The notes beneath the pieces were generated by a model, which ran no database searches, was not told the DNA's origin, and saw nothing but the letters and a program-made list of their open reading frames with translations. The position numbers and the translations under genes are program-made. Source: Nakamurella sp. (GTDB lineage: Bacteria; Actinomycetota; Actinomycetes; Mycobacteriales; Nakamurellaceae). From it: 43,424 bases of DNA. Location: the NCBI GenBank assembly GCA_017882715.1, contig JADGOY010000012.1, positions 1 to 43,424 on the forward strand, read 5' to 3'. Position 1 is the first letter of the stretch. Every line of letters starts with the position of its first letter. Shown here piece by piece: positions 7,243-16,971 of this stretch.

Positions 7243-7590
7243 TCAGGAGTGTGGTGTGCGGCGGTCCGCGATCTTGGCCAGGGCCTCCGCGAGCAGCGCC
7301 TCGCCGTCTGCGTCGCTTCGCCGTTCCTTCACGTAGGCCAAGTGGGACTTGTACGGCTCAACCCTTGGCGCCGGGGGTGGCGTCTGCTCGTTCTGCCCGG
7401 CAGGGAGCCCGCAGCGCGGGCAGTCCCAGGTGTCCGGGATCTCGGCGTCCATCGCGAACGCGAGCCGAGTGGTGTGCCCATTGGCGCAAAAGAACTCCAG
7501 CCGTCGTCGGGGAGCCGATTCGCCGCGATCGGACTCCCCCATCCGACCGGCACCGATGCGCGAGCCACGGATCGGATTACCACCCGCCAT
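7243..7590 (-). CDS. RbpA-family RNA polymerase-binding protein (secG-linked type)
   Basis: This 115-residue protein belongs to the RbpA family, actinobacterial RNA polymerase partners that stabilise sigma-bound complexes. I-R-G-S-R-I-G-A-G near the N-terminus corresponds to the R-G-[ST]-R-L segment of RbpA. A zinc-type site is formed by C-A-N-G-H and C-P-R-C around D-A-E-I-P-D-T-W-D. The end, K-S-H-L-A-Y-V-K-E-R-R-S-D-A-D-G-E-A-L-L, is the sigma-interaction-like helix. It resembles the paralogue found directly after secG in streptomycetes rather than canonical RbpA, so the symbol is withheld. It follows secG by 49 bases. Whether this paralogue acts like RbpA is not shown by sequence. Confidence 0.82.
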   Translation of the reverse strand: MAGGNPIRGSRIGAGRMGESDRGESAPRRRLEFFCANGHTTRLAFAMDAEIPDTWDCPRCGLPAGQNEQTPPPAPRVEPYKSHLAYVKERRSDADGEALLAEALAKIADRRTPHS

Positions 7591-7639
7591 AGAGACCTGC
7601 CTGCTTCGTCAGTTGTGAGTGGACGTCAAGACGACGGGG

Positions 7640-7876
7640 TCATGCGCCGACCTTCAGCAGCAGGCCGACCCCGATGATGGAAATCGCCCAGACCGCTGCG
7701 GTGAACAGGGTGAGCCTGTCCAGGTTCTTCTCCACCACGGACGACCCCGACAGAGAGGACTGCATCGTCCCGCCGAACAGCGACGACAGCCCGCCGCCCT
7801 TGCCCCGGTGGAGCAAGATGAGCGCCATCAGTCCGAGACTGGTGAGCACCAGGAGTACGTCGAGAAAGAGTCTCAT
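7640..7876 (-). CDS. secG: preprotein translocase subunit SecG
   Basis: This 78-residue membrane subunit of the SecYEG protein-export channel has two hydrophobic helices (about 4-22 and 55-75). They flank the conserved loop H-R-G-K-G-G-G-L-S-S-L-F-G-G, the usual SecG signature. ATG 7876 is preceded by AAGG six bases upstream. That ribosome-binding site overlaps the stop codon of a possible 19-residue leaderless upstream frame. The position after tpiA and before an rbpA-like gene is standard for actinobacteria. Confidence 0.93.
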   Translation of the reverse strand: MRLFLDVLLVLTSLGLMALILLHRGKGGGLSSLFGGTMQSSLSGSSVVEKNLDRLTLFTAAVWAISIIGVGLLLKVGA

Positions 7877-7878
7877 CG

Positions 7879-7938
7879 CTACCTTGCGTGATCGAGGGGC
7901 GGTATCAGGTTGCTCGACGCACCGGTCGGAACAACCAT
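7879..7938 (-). CDS. possible leader peptide (uORF) ahead of secG
   Basis: A 19-codon frame begins with ATG 7938, eight bases after TAGACT (7947-7952), and ends with TAG at 7881-7879, two bases before the secG ATG. The stop lies inside the secG Shine-Dalgarno (AAGG-TAG-CG-ATG), so a terminating ribosome would cover the secG start. The peptide M-V-V-P-T-G-A-S-S-N-L-I-P-P-L-D-H-A-R has a P-P pair near its end but resembles nothing I know. The -10/start spacing matches the leaderless pattern elsewhere in the window. Expression is inference. Confidence 0.35.
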   Translation of the reverse strand: MVVPTGASSNLIPPLDHAR

Positions 7939-7946
7939 CGGGAGCC

Positions 7947-7952
7947 AGTCTA
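7947..7952 (-). promoter_or_regulatory. -10 box ahead of the secG upstream frame
   Basis: TAGACT is followed by eight bases and ATG 7938. It is a candidate start point for secG transcription independent of tpiA. The remaining part of 7877-8069 shows nothing else I can support. Confidence 0.38.
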
Positions 7953-8069
7953 ACCCGACGAACCGGTCAGGCAGCCACCCTTCGGGCCGGGCGGACGGAG
8001 TCCGGACAGCGGACGAGCCGACCACTCCCTCTCGGTGTGATCGGCAGGTCTGCGGTCCCGGGTGGCCCT

Positions 8070-8861
8070 CTAGGGCAGCACCCCGACAGCATTCGCGGCG
8101 AGGTTGGCGAACTCGGTGCCGTCCAGCGACGCGCCACCCACCAGTGCGCCGTCGACGTCGGTCTGAGCGGTGATCTCGGCGACGTTGCCGGACTTCACCG
8201 ACCCTCCATAAAGGATCCGGACAGCGTCGGCGACCCCGGCGCCGTACTTGTCGGCCAGCGCCACGCGCAGGGCGGCACAAACTTCCTGGGCGTCGGCCGG
8301 CGTGGCGACCCGGCCGGTCCCGATGGCCCACACCGGCTCATAGGCCAGCACCAGCGTCGCGGCCTGCTCGGCGGTGACATCAGCAAGGTCGGCGAGGAGC
8401 TGGCCGACAGAGTGTTCCACCTGGTTGCCGGCCTCCCGAACCTCGAGGCCCTCGCCGACGCAGACCAGCGGGATCAGCCCGTGCCGGAACGCCGCATTGA
8501 CCTTCTTGGCCAGCAGCTCGTCGGTTTCGGCGTGGTACTCGCGGCGCTCGGAGTGTCCCACCAGCACGTAGGTGACGCCGAGCTTGGCGAGTTGGGCCCC
8601 GGAGATCTCACCGGTGTAGGCACCCGAGTCAAACGCCGACAGGTCCTGCGCGCCGTGCACCACGCTGAGCTTGTCGCCCTCGATCAGCGTCTGCACCGAC
8701 CGCAGCGCCGTGAACGGTGGGATGACCGCCACCTCGACGTGGTCGTAGTACTTCTCCGGCAGGGTGAACGCGATCTTCTGCACCAGCGCGATGCCCTCGA
8801 GGTGAGTGAGGTTCATCTTCCAGTTGCCGGCAATCAGTGGTTTGCGGGCGCTTGTCGTCAT
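8070..8861 (-). CDS. tpiA: triosephosphate isomerase
   Basis: TpiA interconverts dihydroxyacetone phosphate and glyceraldehyde-3-phosphate in glycolysis. The 263-residue product has the catalytic residues in place: N13 and K15 in A-G-N-W-K-M-N, H103 in V-G-H-S-E-R-R, and E175 in [11 protein letters not shown]. The phosphate loop Y-G-G-S-V-K and the final G-A-L-V-G-G-A-S-L are also present. ATG 8861 follows the pgk stop by three bases, and GGAGG inside the pgk end serves as ribosome-binding site, so pgk and tpiA are translationally linked. Confidence 0.97.
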   Translation of the reverse strand: MTTSARKPLIAGNWKMNLTHLEGIALVQKIAFTLPEKYYDHVEVAVIPPFTALRSVQTLIEGDKLSVVHGAQDLSAFDSGAYTGEISGAQLAKLGVTYVLVGHSERREYHAETDELLAKKVNAAFRHGLIPLVCVGEGLEVREAGNQVEHSVGQLLADLADVTAEQAATLVLAYEPVWAIGTGRVATPADAQEVCAALRVALADKYGAGVADAVRILYGGSVKSGNVAEITAQTDVDGALVGGASLDGTEFANLAANAVGVLP

Positions 8862-8864
8862 GAT

Positions 8865-10061
8865 TCATGCCTCCAAAACGGCAAGGCCGGGGAGCTCTTT
8901 GCCCTCGAGGAACTCCAGGGACGCGCCACCGCCGGTCGAGATGTGGGTGAAGCCGGACTCGTCGATGCCCAGGATCCGGACGGCCGCCGCGGAGTCGCCG
9001 CCGCCGACCACCGAGAACGAGGACGACGCCGCGATCGCCTCGGCCACCGCGCGCGTTCCGTCCGCGAACGGGGTCAGCTCGAAGACGCCCATCGGGCCGT
9101 TCCAGAACACCGTGGCGGCACCGGACGCGATCTCGGAGAAGTTGGCACTGCTTTCCGGACCGATGTCCAGGCCAAGCCAGTTGTCCAGGATCTTGTCGGC
9201 GGTGACGATCTGGATCGCGGCGTCCGCGGAGAACGCGTCGGCGATGACCACATCGGTGGGCAGCACGATCTTGTCGGGGTTCACCTTGAGCAAGTCCCTG
9301 CACACTTCAATCTGATCCTCCTGCAACAGCGAGGCGCCGACCCCGTAGCCCTGTGCGGCCAGGAAGGTGAACGCCATCCCACCACCGATCAGCAGAGAAT
9401 CGACCCGAGGCAGCAACGAGGTGATCACGCCGAGCTTGTCGGAGACCTTCGACCCGCCCAGCACGACGACGTACGGCCGGTCCGGGTCGACGGTCAGCTT
9501 CTTCAGCACCGCTGTCTCGTTCGACACCAGGTAGCCGGCGTAATGCGGTAGCCGCTGCGCGATCTCGTATACCGAAGCCTGCTTGCGGTGGACGACGCCG
9601 AAGCCGTCGGAGACGTAGGCGGCGTCGGGACCGACCACGGCGACCAGATCGTCGGCGAGCTGCCCGCGCTCGACGGCGTCCTTGGACGTTTCCCGCGCAT
9701 CGAACCGGACGTTCTCCAGCATCGCCAACTGCCCGTCGGAGAGCGCGGCGACCGTCTCCCGCGCCGACGGCCCGACCAGGTCGTTGGCCAGCGGGACGGT
9801 GACGCCGAGCAGTTCCCCGAGCCGGGCGGCCGCCGGGGAAAGCGAGTACTTCTGGTCCGGCGCGCCCTTGGGTCGTCCGAGGTGGGCGGTGACGACCACC
9901 TTGGCCCCACCGAGGATCAGGGCCTGCAGGGTGGGCAGCGACGCGCGGATGCGGCCGTCATCGGTGATGACGCCGCCGTCGAGCGGAACGTTCAGATCCG
10001 TGCGCACGAGCACGGTTCGTCCGGCGACGCCGGAGGCAAGCAGGTCGTCGAGGGTGTGCAC
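8865..10061 (-). CDS. pgk: phosphoglycerate kinase
   Basis: Pgk transfers the acyl phosphate of 1,3-bisphosphoglycerate to ADP. The 398-residue product carries [11 protein letters not shown] near the N-terminus, [18 protein letters not shown], and the C-terminal nucleotide region [10 protein letters not shown] followed by G-G-G-D-S-A-A-A. The open frame extends ten codons further upstream, but GTG 10061 has AAGGAG seven bases before it and starts at the family N-terminus (V-H-T-L-D-D-L). It lies 167 bases after gap and just before tpiA. Confidence 0.97.
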   Translation of the reverse strand: MHTLDDLLASGVAGRTVLVRTDLNVPLDGGVITDDGRIRASLPTLQALILGGAKVVVTAHLGRPKGAPDQKYSLSPAAARLGELLGVTVPLANDLVGPSARETVAALSDGQLAMLENVRFDARETSKDAVERGQLADDLVAVVGPDAAYVSDGFGVVHRKQASVYEIAQRLPHYAGYLVSNETAVLKKLTVDPDRPYVVVLGGSKVSDKLGVITSLLPRVDSLLIGGGMAFTFLAAQGYGVGASLLQEDQIEVCRDLLKVNPDKIVLPTDVVIADAFSADAAIQIVTADKILDNWLGLDIGPESSANFSEIASGAATVFWNGPMGVFELTPFADGTRAVAEAIAASSSFSVVGGGDSAAAVRILGIDESGFTHISTGGGASLEFLEGKELPGLAVLEA

Positions 10062-10228
10062 GTCGGGACTCCTTGGGAAGGCAACAGACACGTGGCGAAG
10101 ACGGCTGAGATGGGCTTGAGATCGGAGACGTCGCCTGAGCGACGTGCAAAGCGCGCACGCCAGATCGCGGGCAGCGTCCGCCGGAAACAGAATTCGTCCC
10201 CGGCGAACGCCACCCGCGAGTCAGTGCG

Positions 10229-11575
<1,347 letters not shown>

Positions 11576-12556
11576 TCAGCCGTCGAGCATGTCGGCGGTG
11601 ACCGCCGATTCGGTGTCCGGTATCGCCAGGTCGGCAGCGCGTTTGTCCGCCATCGTCAACAAGCGCCGGATGCGGCCGGCGACCGCGTCCTTCGTCATCG
11701 GCGGATCGGCCAGTTGGCCGAGTTCCTCCAGCGACGCCTGGCCGTGGGCGATCCGCAGCCGGCCGGCCTGGCTCAGGTGCTCGGGTGCCTCGTCGCCGAG
11801 AATGGCCAACGCCCGCTCGACACGCGCCGCGGCAGCGACCGCGGCACGGGCGGAGCGGCGCAGGTTGGCATCGTCGAAGTTGGCCAGCCGGTTGGCGGTC
11901 GCGCGGACCTCACGGCGCATCCGCCGTTCCTCCCAGGCCAGCATCGAGGTATGCGCGCCCAGCCGGGTGAGCAACGCGGCGATCGCGTCTCCGTCCCGGA
12001 CCAGCACCCGGTCGGCTCCCCTGACCTCCCTGGCCTTGGCGCCGATACCCATCCGTCGGGCAGCGCCGACCAGCGCCAGCGCGGCCTCGGGGCCGGGACA
12101 GGTGACCTCGAGGGAGGCGCTGCGACCGGGCTCGGTGAGCGAGCCGTGCGCGAGGAAGGCGCCACGCCAGGCGGCTTCGGCATCGCCCACCGAACCCGCG
12201 ACGATCTGCGGCGGCAAGCCCCGCACCGGGCGGCCGCGCTGATCGATCAGCCCCGTCTGCCTGGCCAACGCATCGCCGCCGGCGACCACCCTGACCACGT
12301 ACCGGGTGCCCTTTCGCAACCCCGATGCGGCCAGCACCTGGACGTCGGCCACGTGTCCGTACAGCTCGCCGATCTCCTTGCGCAGCCGGCGGGCGACCGC
12401 GCCGGTATCCAACTCCGCCTCGACGATCACCCGGCCGGCCACGATGTGCAGGCCGCCGGCGAAGCGCAGCAGTGCGGACACCTCGGCCTTGCGTGCCGAC
12501 ACCTTGCTCACCGCCACCCGGCTGAGCTCGTCCTTCACGGCGGCTGTCATCGCCAT
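11576..12556 (-). CDS. whiA: sporulation/cell-division regulator WhiA
   Basis: WhiA is a DNA-binding protein with an N-terminal degenerate LAGLIDADG fold and a C-terminal helix-turn-helix. It controls division and sporulation genes in streptomycetes and is conserved in non-sporulating Gram-positives. The N-terminus [13 protein letters not shown], then [16 protein letters not shown], is diagnostic. The C-terminal part has [28 protein letters not shown] 12556 is chosen over the frame opening at 12565 because AGGGAG lies eight bases upstream; this gives 326 residues. The uvrC-rapZ-yvcK-whiA order is the standard cluster. Confidence 0.96.
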   Translation of the reverse strand: MAMTAAVKDELSRVAVSKVSARKAEVSALLRFAGGLHIVAGRVIVEAELDTGAVARRLRKEIGELYGHVADVQVLAASGLRKGTRYVVRVVAGGDALARQTGLIDQRGRPVRGLPPQIVAGSVGDAEAAWRGAFLAHGSLTEPGRSASLEVTCPGPEAALALVGAARRMGIGAKAREVRGADRVLVRDGDAIAALLTRLGAHTSMLAWEERRMRREVRATANRLANFDDANLRRSARAAVAAAARVERALAILGDEAPEHLSQAGRLRIAHGQASLEELGQLADPPMTKDAVAGRIRRLLTMADKRAADLAIPDTESAVTADMLDG

Positions 12557-12613
12557 CCGGCGCACTCCCTGTCAATCATCGACGCTTCCCCCCGTTCCGC
12601 CCTCATGTCACCG

Positions 12614-13582
12614 CTACTCCCCCGGTTCGGCGCCCAGCGCGCGAGTCAGCACCCGCGCCAACGAAACCGATAACCTTGTCGGGTCGTGCCGCGCTGTCCC
12701 GGGGACGGCGACGTCGTCCAGATCCAGCCGAGCGCCGAGGCGCGCCGCGGCCGATGCCAGGCGCTGCGGGAGGGCCACCGAGGCCCGGTCAGCCAGCACG
12801 GAATCGACCCGGAGCCCCGGGGCGTGTGCTGAGAGTACGTCCAGGTGCTGCTCCGGCGAGAACCCCTCGGTTTCTCCTACCTGCGCGGCCAGGTTGAGCA
12901 CCACGAGCCGATGCGCGTCGCCGGCCTTGATCGCGTCCGCCATTTCCGGCAGCAGCAGGTGCGGCAGCACGCTGGTGAACCAGGAGCCGGGACCGACGGT
13001 CAGCAGATCGGCGGCGGCGATCGCGTCCAGTGCCTGCGGGCACGCCCGAGCGTGCCGCTGAGCCAGCGTCACCGAACGCACCCGACCGGGGGTGGTTGCC
13101 ACCGCTACCTGCCCGCGGATCCGGCGGATCGCTGTGGGGTCCTCGTCAAGCCCGTCAACCTCGGCCACGATGTCGAGCGGCTCGCAGGCCATCGGCAGCA
13201 CCCGGCCACGGGCGCCCAGGATCGTGCCGGCTGCGTCCAGCGCGGCGACGGGGTCGCCCAGTACCTGCGTGAGCCCGACCAGCACGATGTTGCCGACCGG
13301 ATGGCCGGCCAGCGCCCCCTCGCCGCGGAACCGGTGCTGGAAGGTCGAGCTCCACAGTCGTCCGGTTTCGTCCGGTTGGCTCAATGCGGTCAGCGCCATT
13401 CGCAGGTCCCCCGGCGGCACGATGCCGGGAACCTCCAGCCGCAGCCGCCCGGAGGATCCGCCGTCGTCGGCGACAGTGACGATGGCGGTGATGTCGACAT
13501 CCAACCGGACCAGCGCGCTGAGCATGGCGTGCAGGCCGTGCCCGCCGCCCAACGTGACCACCTTCGGCCGCCCCGCGCTCAC
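12614..13582 (-). CDS. yvcK: YvcK/CofD-like gluconeogenesis factor
   Basis: YvcK proteins bind nucleotide-sugars such as UDP-GlcNAc and influence cell-wall precursor flux and growth on gluconeogenic carbon. They share the CofD fold but not its F420 activity. The 322-residue product begins with the glycine loop V-V-T-L-G-G-G-H-G-L, followed by V-T-V-A-D-D-G-G-S-S-G-R-L-R and P-P-G-D-L-R. The stretch G-P-G-S-W-F-T-S-V-L-P-H-L-L is typical of YvcK. GTG 13582 sits five bases after the rapZ stop and whiA follows by 57 bases, indicating one transcript. Confidence 0.94.
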   Translation of the reverse strand: MSAGRPKVVTLGGGHGLHAMLSALVRLDVDITAIVTVADDGGSSGRLRLEVPGIVPPGDLRMALTALSQPDETGRLWSSTFQHRFRGEGALAGHPVGNIVLVGLTQVLGDPVAALDAAGTILGARGRVLPMACEPLDIVAEVDGLDEDPTAIRRIRGQVAVATTPGRVRSVTLAQRHARACPQALDAIAAADLLTVGPGSWFTSVLPHLLLPEMADAIKAGDAHRLVVLNLAAQVGETEGFSPEQHLDVLSAHAPGLRVDSVLADRASVALPQRLASAAARLGARLDLDDVAVPGTARHDPTRLSVSLARVLTRALGAEPGE

Positions 13583-13587
13583 CGGCT

Positions 13588-14532
13588 CTACTCTCGGCCC
13601 AGGTCGCGGTGGACCACCTGGACAGCCAGGGAATCGCCCTCCAGCCGCCGGCGCAGCTCCTCGGCAACGGCGACACTGCGGTGTTTTCCGCCGGTACAGC
13701 CGACCGCGAGCGTGAGATACCGCTTTCCCTCACGTCTGTAGCCGCCGCTGATCAAGTCGATCAGCGCGACGTACCGATCGAGGAACTCCGTGGCGCCCTG
13801 CTGGGACAGCACGTAGTCCGAGACGTCGGCGTCCTTGCCGGTGTGGTCGCGCAGCTCCGGAATCCAGTGCGGGTTGGGCAGGAACCGCATGTCGATGACC
13901 AGGTCGGCATCCAGCGGCAGCCCGTACTTGTAGCCGAACGACACCACGGTCATCGACGCCCGCCGCTCCGGGCCGTCGGGGCCGAAAGCGTGCTCGACCT
14001 GCCGACGCAGTTGGTGCACGGTGAGGTTGGAGGTGTCGATGACGACGTCGGCCTCCTCCTGCAGCGGCCCGAGCAATTCCCGCTCCGCCGCCACTCCATC
14101 GGCCAGTCGGCCGCCGCCCTGCAGCGGGTGCTGTCGCCGGTTGGCCTCGTACCGCCGGATGAGGACGGCATCGCTCGCCTCGAGGAAGAGCACCCTGGGC
14201 CGGTAGCCGCGGGCATCGAGGTCCTTGATCTCGGCGGCGAGGTCCTCGGTGAAGGCCCGTGACCTGACGTCGAGGACCACCGCGATCCTGGTGACGTCGC
14301 CGCTGGTGCGGGAGCCGAGATCGACCATGGTGGCGATGAGTTCCGGCGGCAGGTTGTCGACCACGAACCAGCCGAGATCCTCCAGGCACTTGGCGGCGGT
14401 GGACCTTCCGGCGCCGGACAGCCCGGAGACGATCGCGACGTGGATGCCGCCCTGCGGCTCGCCATGCCCGGCCTGCGTCGTGACGCGCTCGTCTGGGCCT
14501 CGCGGAGCCTGTCCGCCGGTCGATTGGCTCAT
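13588..14532 (-). CDS. rapZ: RNase adapter/nucleotide-binding protein RapZ
   Basis: RapZ (YvcJ) is a P-loop protein. In enterobacteria it is an RNase E adapter sensing glucosamine-6-phosphate; in Gram-positives its role is less clear. The 314-residue product has Walker A G-L-S-G-A-G-R-S at 37-44, then D-N-L-P-P-E-L, and the C-terminal block G-C-T-G-G-x-H-R-S-V, which is conserved in the family. The first ~28 residues are a disordered extension absent from the E. coli protein. ATG 14532 has AGGGG about six bases upstream and lies 43 bases after uvrC. Confidence 0.95.
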   Translation of the reverse strand: MSQSTGGQAPRGPDERVTTQAGHGEPQGGIHVAIVSGLSGAGRSTAAKCLEDLGWFVVDNLPPELIATMVDLGSRTSGDVTRIAVVLDVRSRAFTEDLAAEIKDLDARGYRPRVLFLEASDAVLIRRYEANRRQHPLQGGGRLADGVAAERELLGPLQEEADVVIDTSNLTVHQLRRQVEHAFGPDGPERRASMTVVSFGYKYGLPLDADLVIDMRFLPNPHWIPELRDHTGKDADVSDYVLSQQGATEFLDRYVALIDLISGGYRREGKRYLTLAVGCTGGKHRSVAVAEELRRRLEGDSLAVQVVHRDLGRE

Positions 14533-14575
14533 CTGGACCCCTAGCGGTGCGTCGATCCTCCGGCCGGTACGCGGG

Positions 14576-16750
14576 TCACGATGTCTCCCCCGTGCCAGTC
14601 GACGGTAGCGGTACCTGCGGCGTCGCCGCGGTGTGCGGAGCCGTCGCGCTCTGCGGTGCCGTCGCGGCGGCCGTCAAGGCGGCGGCCACCGCCTCCGCGG
14701 TCCGCCGGCCCACCCCCGGCACCTCCATGATGTCCTCTACCGCGGCGCGGCGCAGAGCGGACACCGAGCCGAAGTGGCGGACCAGCGCCTTGCGCCGGGT
14801 CTCGCCCAGGCCGGGGACGTTGTCCAACGCCGACACCGTCATCGACTTGGACCGTTTGGCGCGGTGATAGGTGATGGCGAAACGGTGCGCTTCGTCGCGC
14901 AGCCGCTGCAACAGGTACAGCGCCTCGCTGGTGCGCGGGAAGATGATCGGGTCGTCCTGCTCCGGCACCCACACCTCCTCCAACCGCTTTGCCAGCCCGC
15001 ACACCGTCACATCGACGATGCCCAGGTCGGCCAGCTGGGTCGCCGCGGCGCTGACCTGGGGTGCCCCGCCGTCGACGACCACCAACTGTGGTGGATAGGC
15101 GAACCGTCGCGGGCGCCCGGTTTCCGGGTTGATGCCAGGCGGCGGCGCGAGTATCGCCCGCGCGGGTGCCGACTCGGCCGTAGGCGATGGGGCCGCAGGC
15201 GATTCGCCGGGCGCCTCGTCAGCACGCCCGGTCTCCTCCGTGGTCCGATGGGACGTCCCATGGGTGAACCGGCGGCGCACGACCTCGGCGATGGAGGCTA
15301 CGTCGTCACCCGGACGGTCGCGAATCGCAAACCGGCGGTAGTCGCTGCGCTTGGGTAGGCCATCCTCGAACACCACCAGGGAGGCGACGACGTCGGTCCC
15401 CTGCACGTGCGAGATGTCGATGCACTCGATGCGCAAGGGCGGTGTGTCCATTCCCAGGGTGTCGGCCAGTTCGGTCAGTGCGGCCGAGCGGGCGGTCAGG
15501 TCGCTGGCCCGCTTGAGCCGGTGCTGCGCGAGCGCCTCGGCGGCGTTCCGGGTGACCGTCTCTGCCAGGGCACGTTTGTCGCCGCGCTGCGCAACCCGCA
15601 ACGACACCTTGGAACCCCGCAGGCCGCTCAGCCATGCGGTCAGGTCGGCCTCTTCGGTGGCCGCCGAGCCGGCCGGGGAATTCACCGACGGCAGTACGGG
15701 CACCAGGATCTCCCGTGGCACCGCGGCCGCGCCGTCGTCGTCGGCCCGCGCGCCGTAGAACAGCAGCAGGAAGTTCTCCACCAGGGCGCCGAGATCCACC
15801 CCGGCAGGTTTGTCCACTCCGGTGTCATCTGCTGAGCCGTCGTTGCGGTGGCTGCCGCCGGCGGCGACCTGGTTGTCCACGTCCACGATCCAGCCGCGCT
15901 GGCCGCGGACCCGGCCGCCGCGTACGTGGAACACCTGGACGGAGGCCAGCAGGTCGTCGGCCGCGATGCCGACCACGTCGGCGTCGGTGCCATCGCCCAG
16001 CACCACCGCCTGCTTTTCCACGGCCCGTCGCACCGCGCCCAGGTCGTCACGCAGCCGGGCTGCCCGCTCGAAGTCGAGTTCGGCGGCGGCCGCTGCCATC
16101 TCCTTCTCCAGCCGGCGGATCAACGGGTCGGCGCGGCCGGCCATGAAGTCGCAGAAGTCGTCCACGATTGCCCGGTGCTGCTCGGCGGTGACCCGACCGG
16201 TGCAGGGCGCCGAGCACTTGCCGATGTATCCGAGCAGGCACGGCCGGCCGATCTGCTGCGAGCGCCGGAACACCCCCGCCGAGCAGGTCCGGGCGGGAAA
16301 CACCCGCAGCAGCAGGTCGAGGGTCTCGCGGATGGCCCACGCGTGTGCGTACGGCCCGAAGTACCGGACGCCCTTGCGATGCGCCCCGCGCATCACCTGC
16401 AGCCGGGGGTACTCCTCACCGATGGTGACGGCCAGCTCCGGGTAGGACTTGTCGTCCCGGTAGCGCACGTTGAACCGCGGGTCGAACTCCTTGATCCAGT
16501 TGTATTCCAGCTGCAGCGCTTCGACCTCGGTGGACACCACGGTCCATTCGAGGCCGCCGGCGCTGGTGACCATCTGGGCGGTCCGTGGGTGCAGTGAAGC
16601 CAGGTCCCCGAAGTAGGAATTCAGCCGCGACCGCAGGCTTTTGGCCTTGCCGACATAAATGACCCGGCCACCGGGATCCCGGAAGCGGTAGACCCCGGGC
16701 GAGTCCGGTATCGTGCCCGCGGCCGGGCGGTAGGTCGAGGGATCGGGCAC
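14576..16750 (-). CDS. uvrC: excinuclease ABC subunit C
   Basis: UvrC makes both incisions in nucleotide-excision repair. Domains in order: GIY-YIG endonuclease (G-V-Y-R-F ... [13 protein letters not shown]), a cysteine-bearing segment, the UVR helix pair for UvrB binding ([18 protein letters not shown]), the RNase H-like nuclease with [11 protein letters not shown] and V-V-D-G-G, and C-terminal helix-hairpin-helices (V-P-G-L-G, V-P-G-V-G). The 724 residues exceed the 610 of E. coli, through a Gly/Asp/Ser-rich linker and a Pro/Ala/Glu-rich insertion before V-V-V-D-G-G. The frame is open to 16780, but GTG 16750 has TACCCT seven bases upstream and sits at the family N-terminus. It heads the uvrC-rapZ-yvcK-whiA run. 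Confidence 0.96.
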   Translation of the reverse strand: MPDPSTYRPAAGTIPDSPGVYRFRDPGGRVIYVGKAKSLRSRLNSYFGDLASLHPRTAQMVTSAGGLEWTVVSTEVEALQLEYNWIKEFDPRFNVRYRDDKSYPELAVTIGEEYPRLQVMRGAHRKGVRYFGPYAHAWAIRETLDLLLRVFPARTCSAGVFRRSQQIGRPCLLGYIGKCSAPCTGRVTAEQHRAIVDDFCDFMAGRADPLIRRLEKEMAAAAAELDFERAARLRDDLGAVRRAVEKQAVVLGDGTDADVVGIAADDLLASVQVFHVRGGRVRGQRGWIVDVDNQVAAGGSHRNDGSADDTGVDKPAGVDLGALVENFLLLFYGARADDDGAAAVPREILVPVLPSVNSPAGSAATEEADLTAWLSGLRGSKVSLRVAQRGDKRALAETVTRNAAEALAQHRLKRASDLTARSAALTELADTLGMDTPPLRIECIDISHVQGTDVVASLVVFEDGLPKRSDYRRFAIRDRPGDDVASIAEVVRRRFTHGTSHRTTEETGRADEAPGESPAAPSPTAESAPARAILAPPPGINPETGRPRRFAYPPQLVVVDGGAPQVSAAATQLADLGIVDVTVCGLAKRLEEVWVPEQDDPIIFPRTSEALYLLQRLRDEAHRFAITYHRAKRSKSMTVSALDNVPGLGETRRKALVRHFGSVSALRRAAVEDIMEVPGVGRRTAEAVAAALTAAATAPQSATAPHTAATPQVPLPSTGTGETS

Positions 16751-16757
16751 ACCGGCG

Positions 16758-16763
16758 AGGGTA
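16758..16763 (-). promoter_or_regulatory. leaderless -10 box of uvrC
   Basis: TACCCT, then seven bases (cgccggt), then GTG 16750. No Shine-Dalgarno. The box would also drive rapZ, yvcK and whiA. Confidence 0.42.
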
Positions 16764-16897
16764 ATCGAGTGGCCCGACACCCCGGCCTGACCGGCTGCGA
16801 CGACGGTGAACCTGCCCCGCTGCGCCGCCCGCGAACCGAGAGATACAACGCTGCGTCAACCAGCCGATCTGGGCCGACCGAAGCCTTGGCGCCCGGT

Positions 16898-16903
16898 TAA
16901 GGT
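16898..16903 (+). promoter_or_regulatory. possible -10 box of the glgX-treYZ operon
   Basis: TAAGGT lies about 70 bases before glgX. Its transcript would carry an ordinary leader with AAGGAG before the glgX ATG, unlike the leaderless genes. No convincing -35 box is seen. Confidence 0.28.
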
Positions 16904-16971
16904 GATGCGGCCGGGTGGTCGAATGACCCGCAGGTGATGGATCGAACGGTCGCGGCACGCAAGGAGCGCAG

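Noticed and set aside
7674-9551. Plus-strand open frame of 625 codons across secG, tpiA and pgk
   Set aside because: Antisense shadow with no recognisable domain; the opposite strand encodes glycolytic enzymes with intact active sites.
11576-12556. Homing endonuclease or intein signal in whiA
   Set aside because: WhiA is itself derived from a LAGLIDADG fold; the gene has normal length and context and no splice-junction residues.
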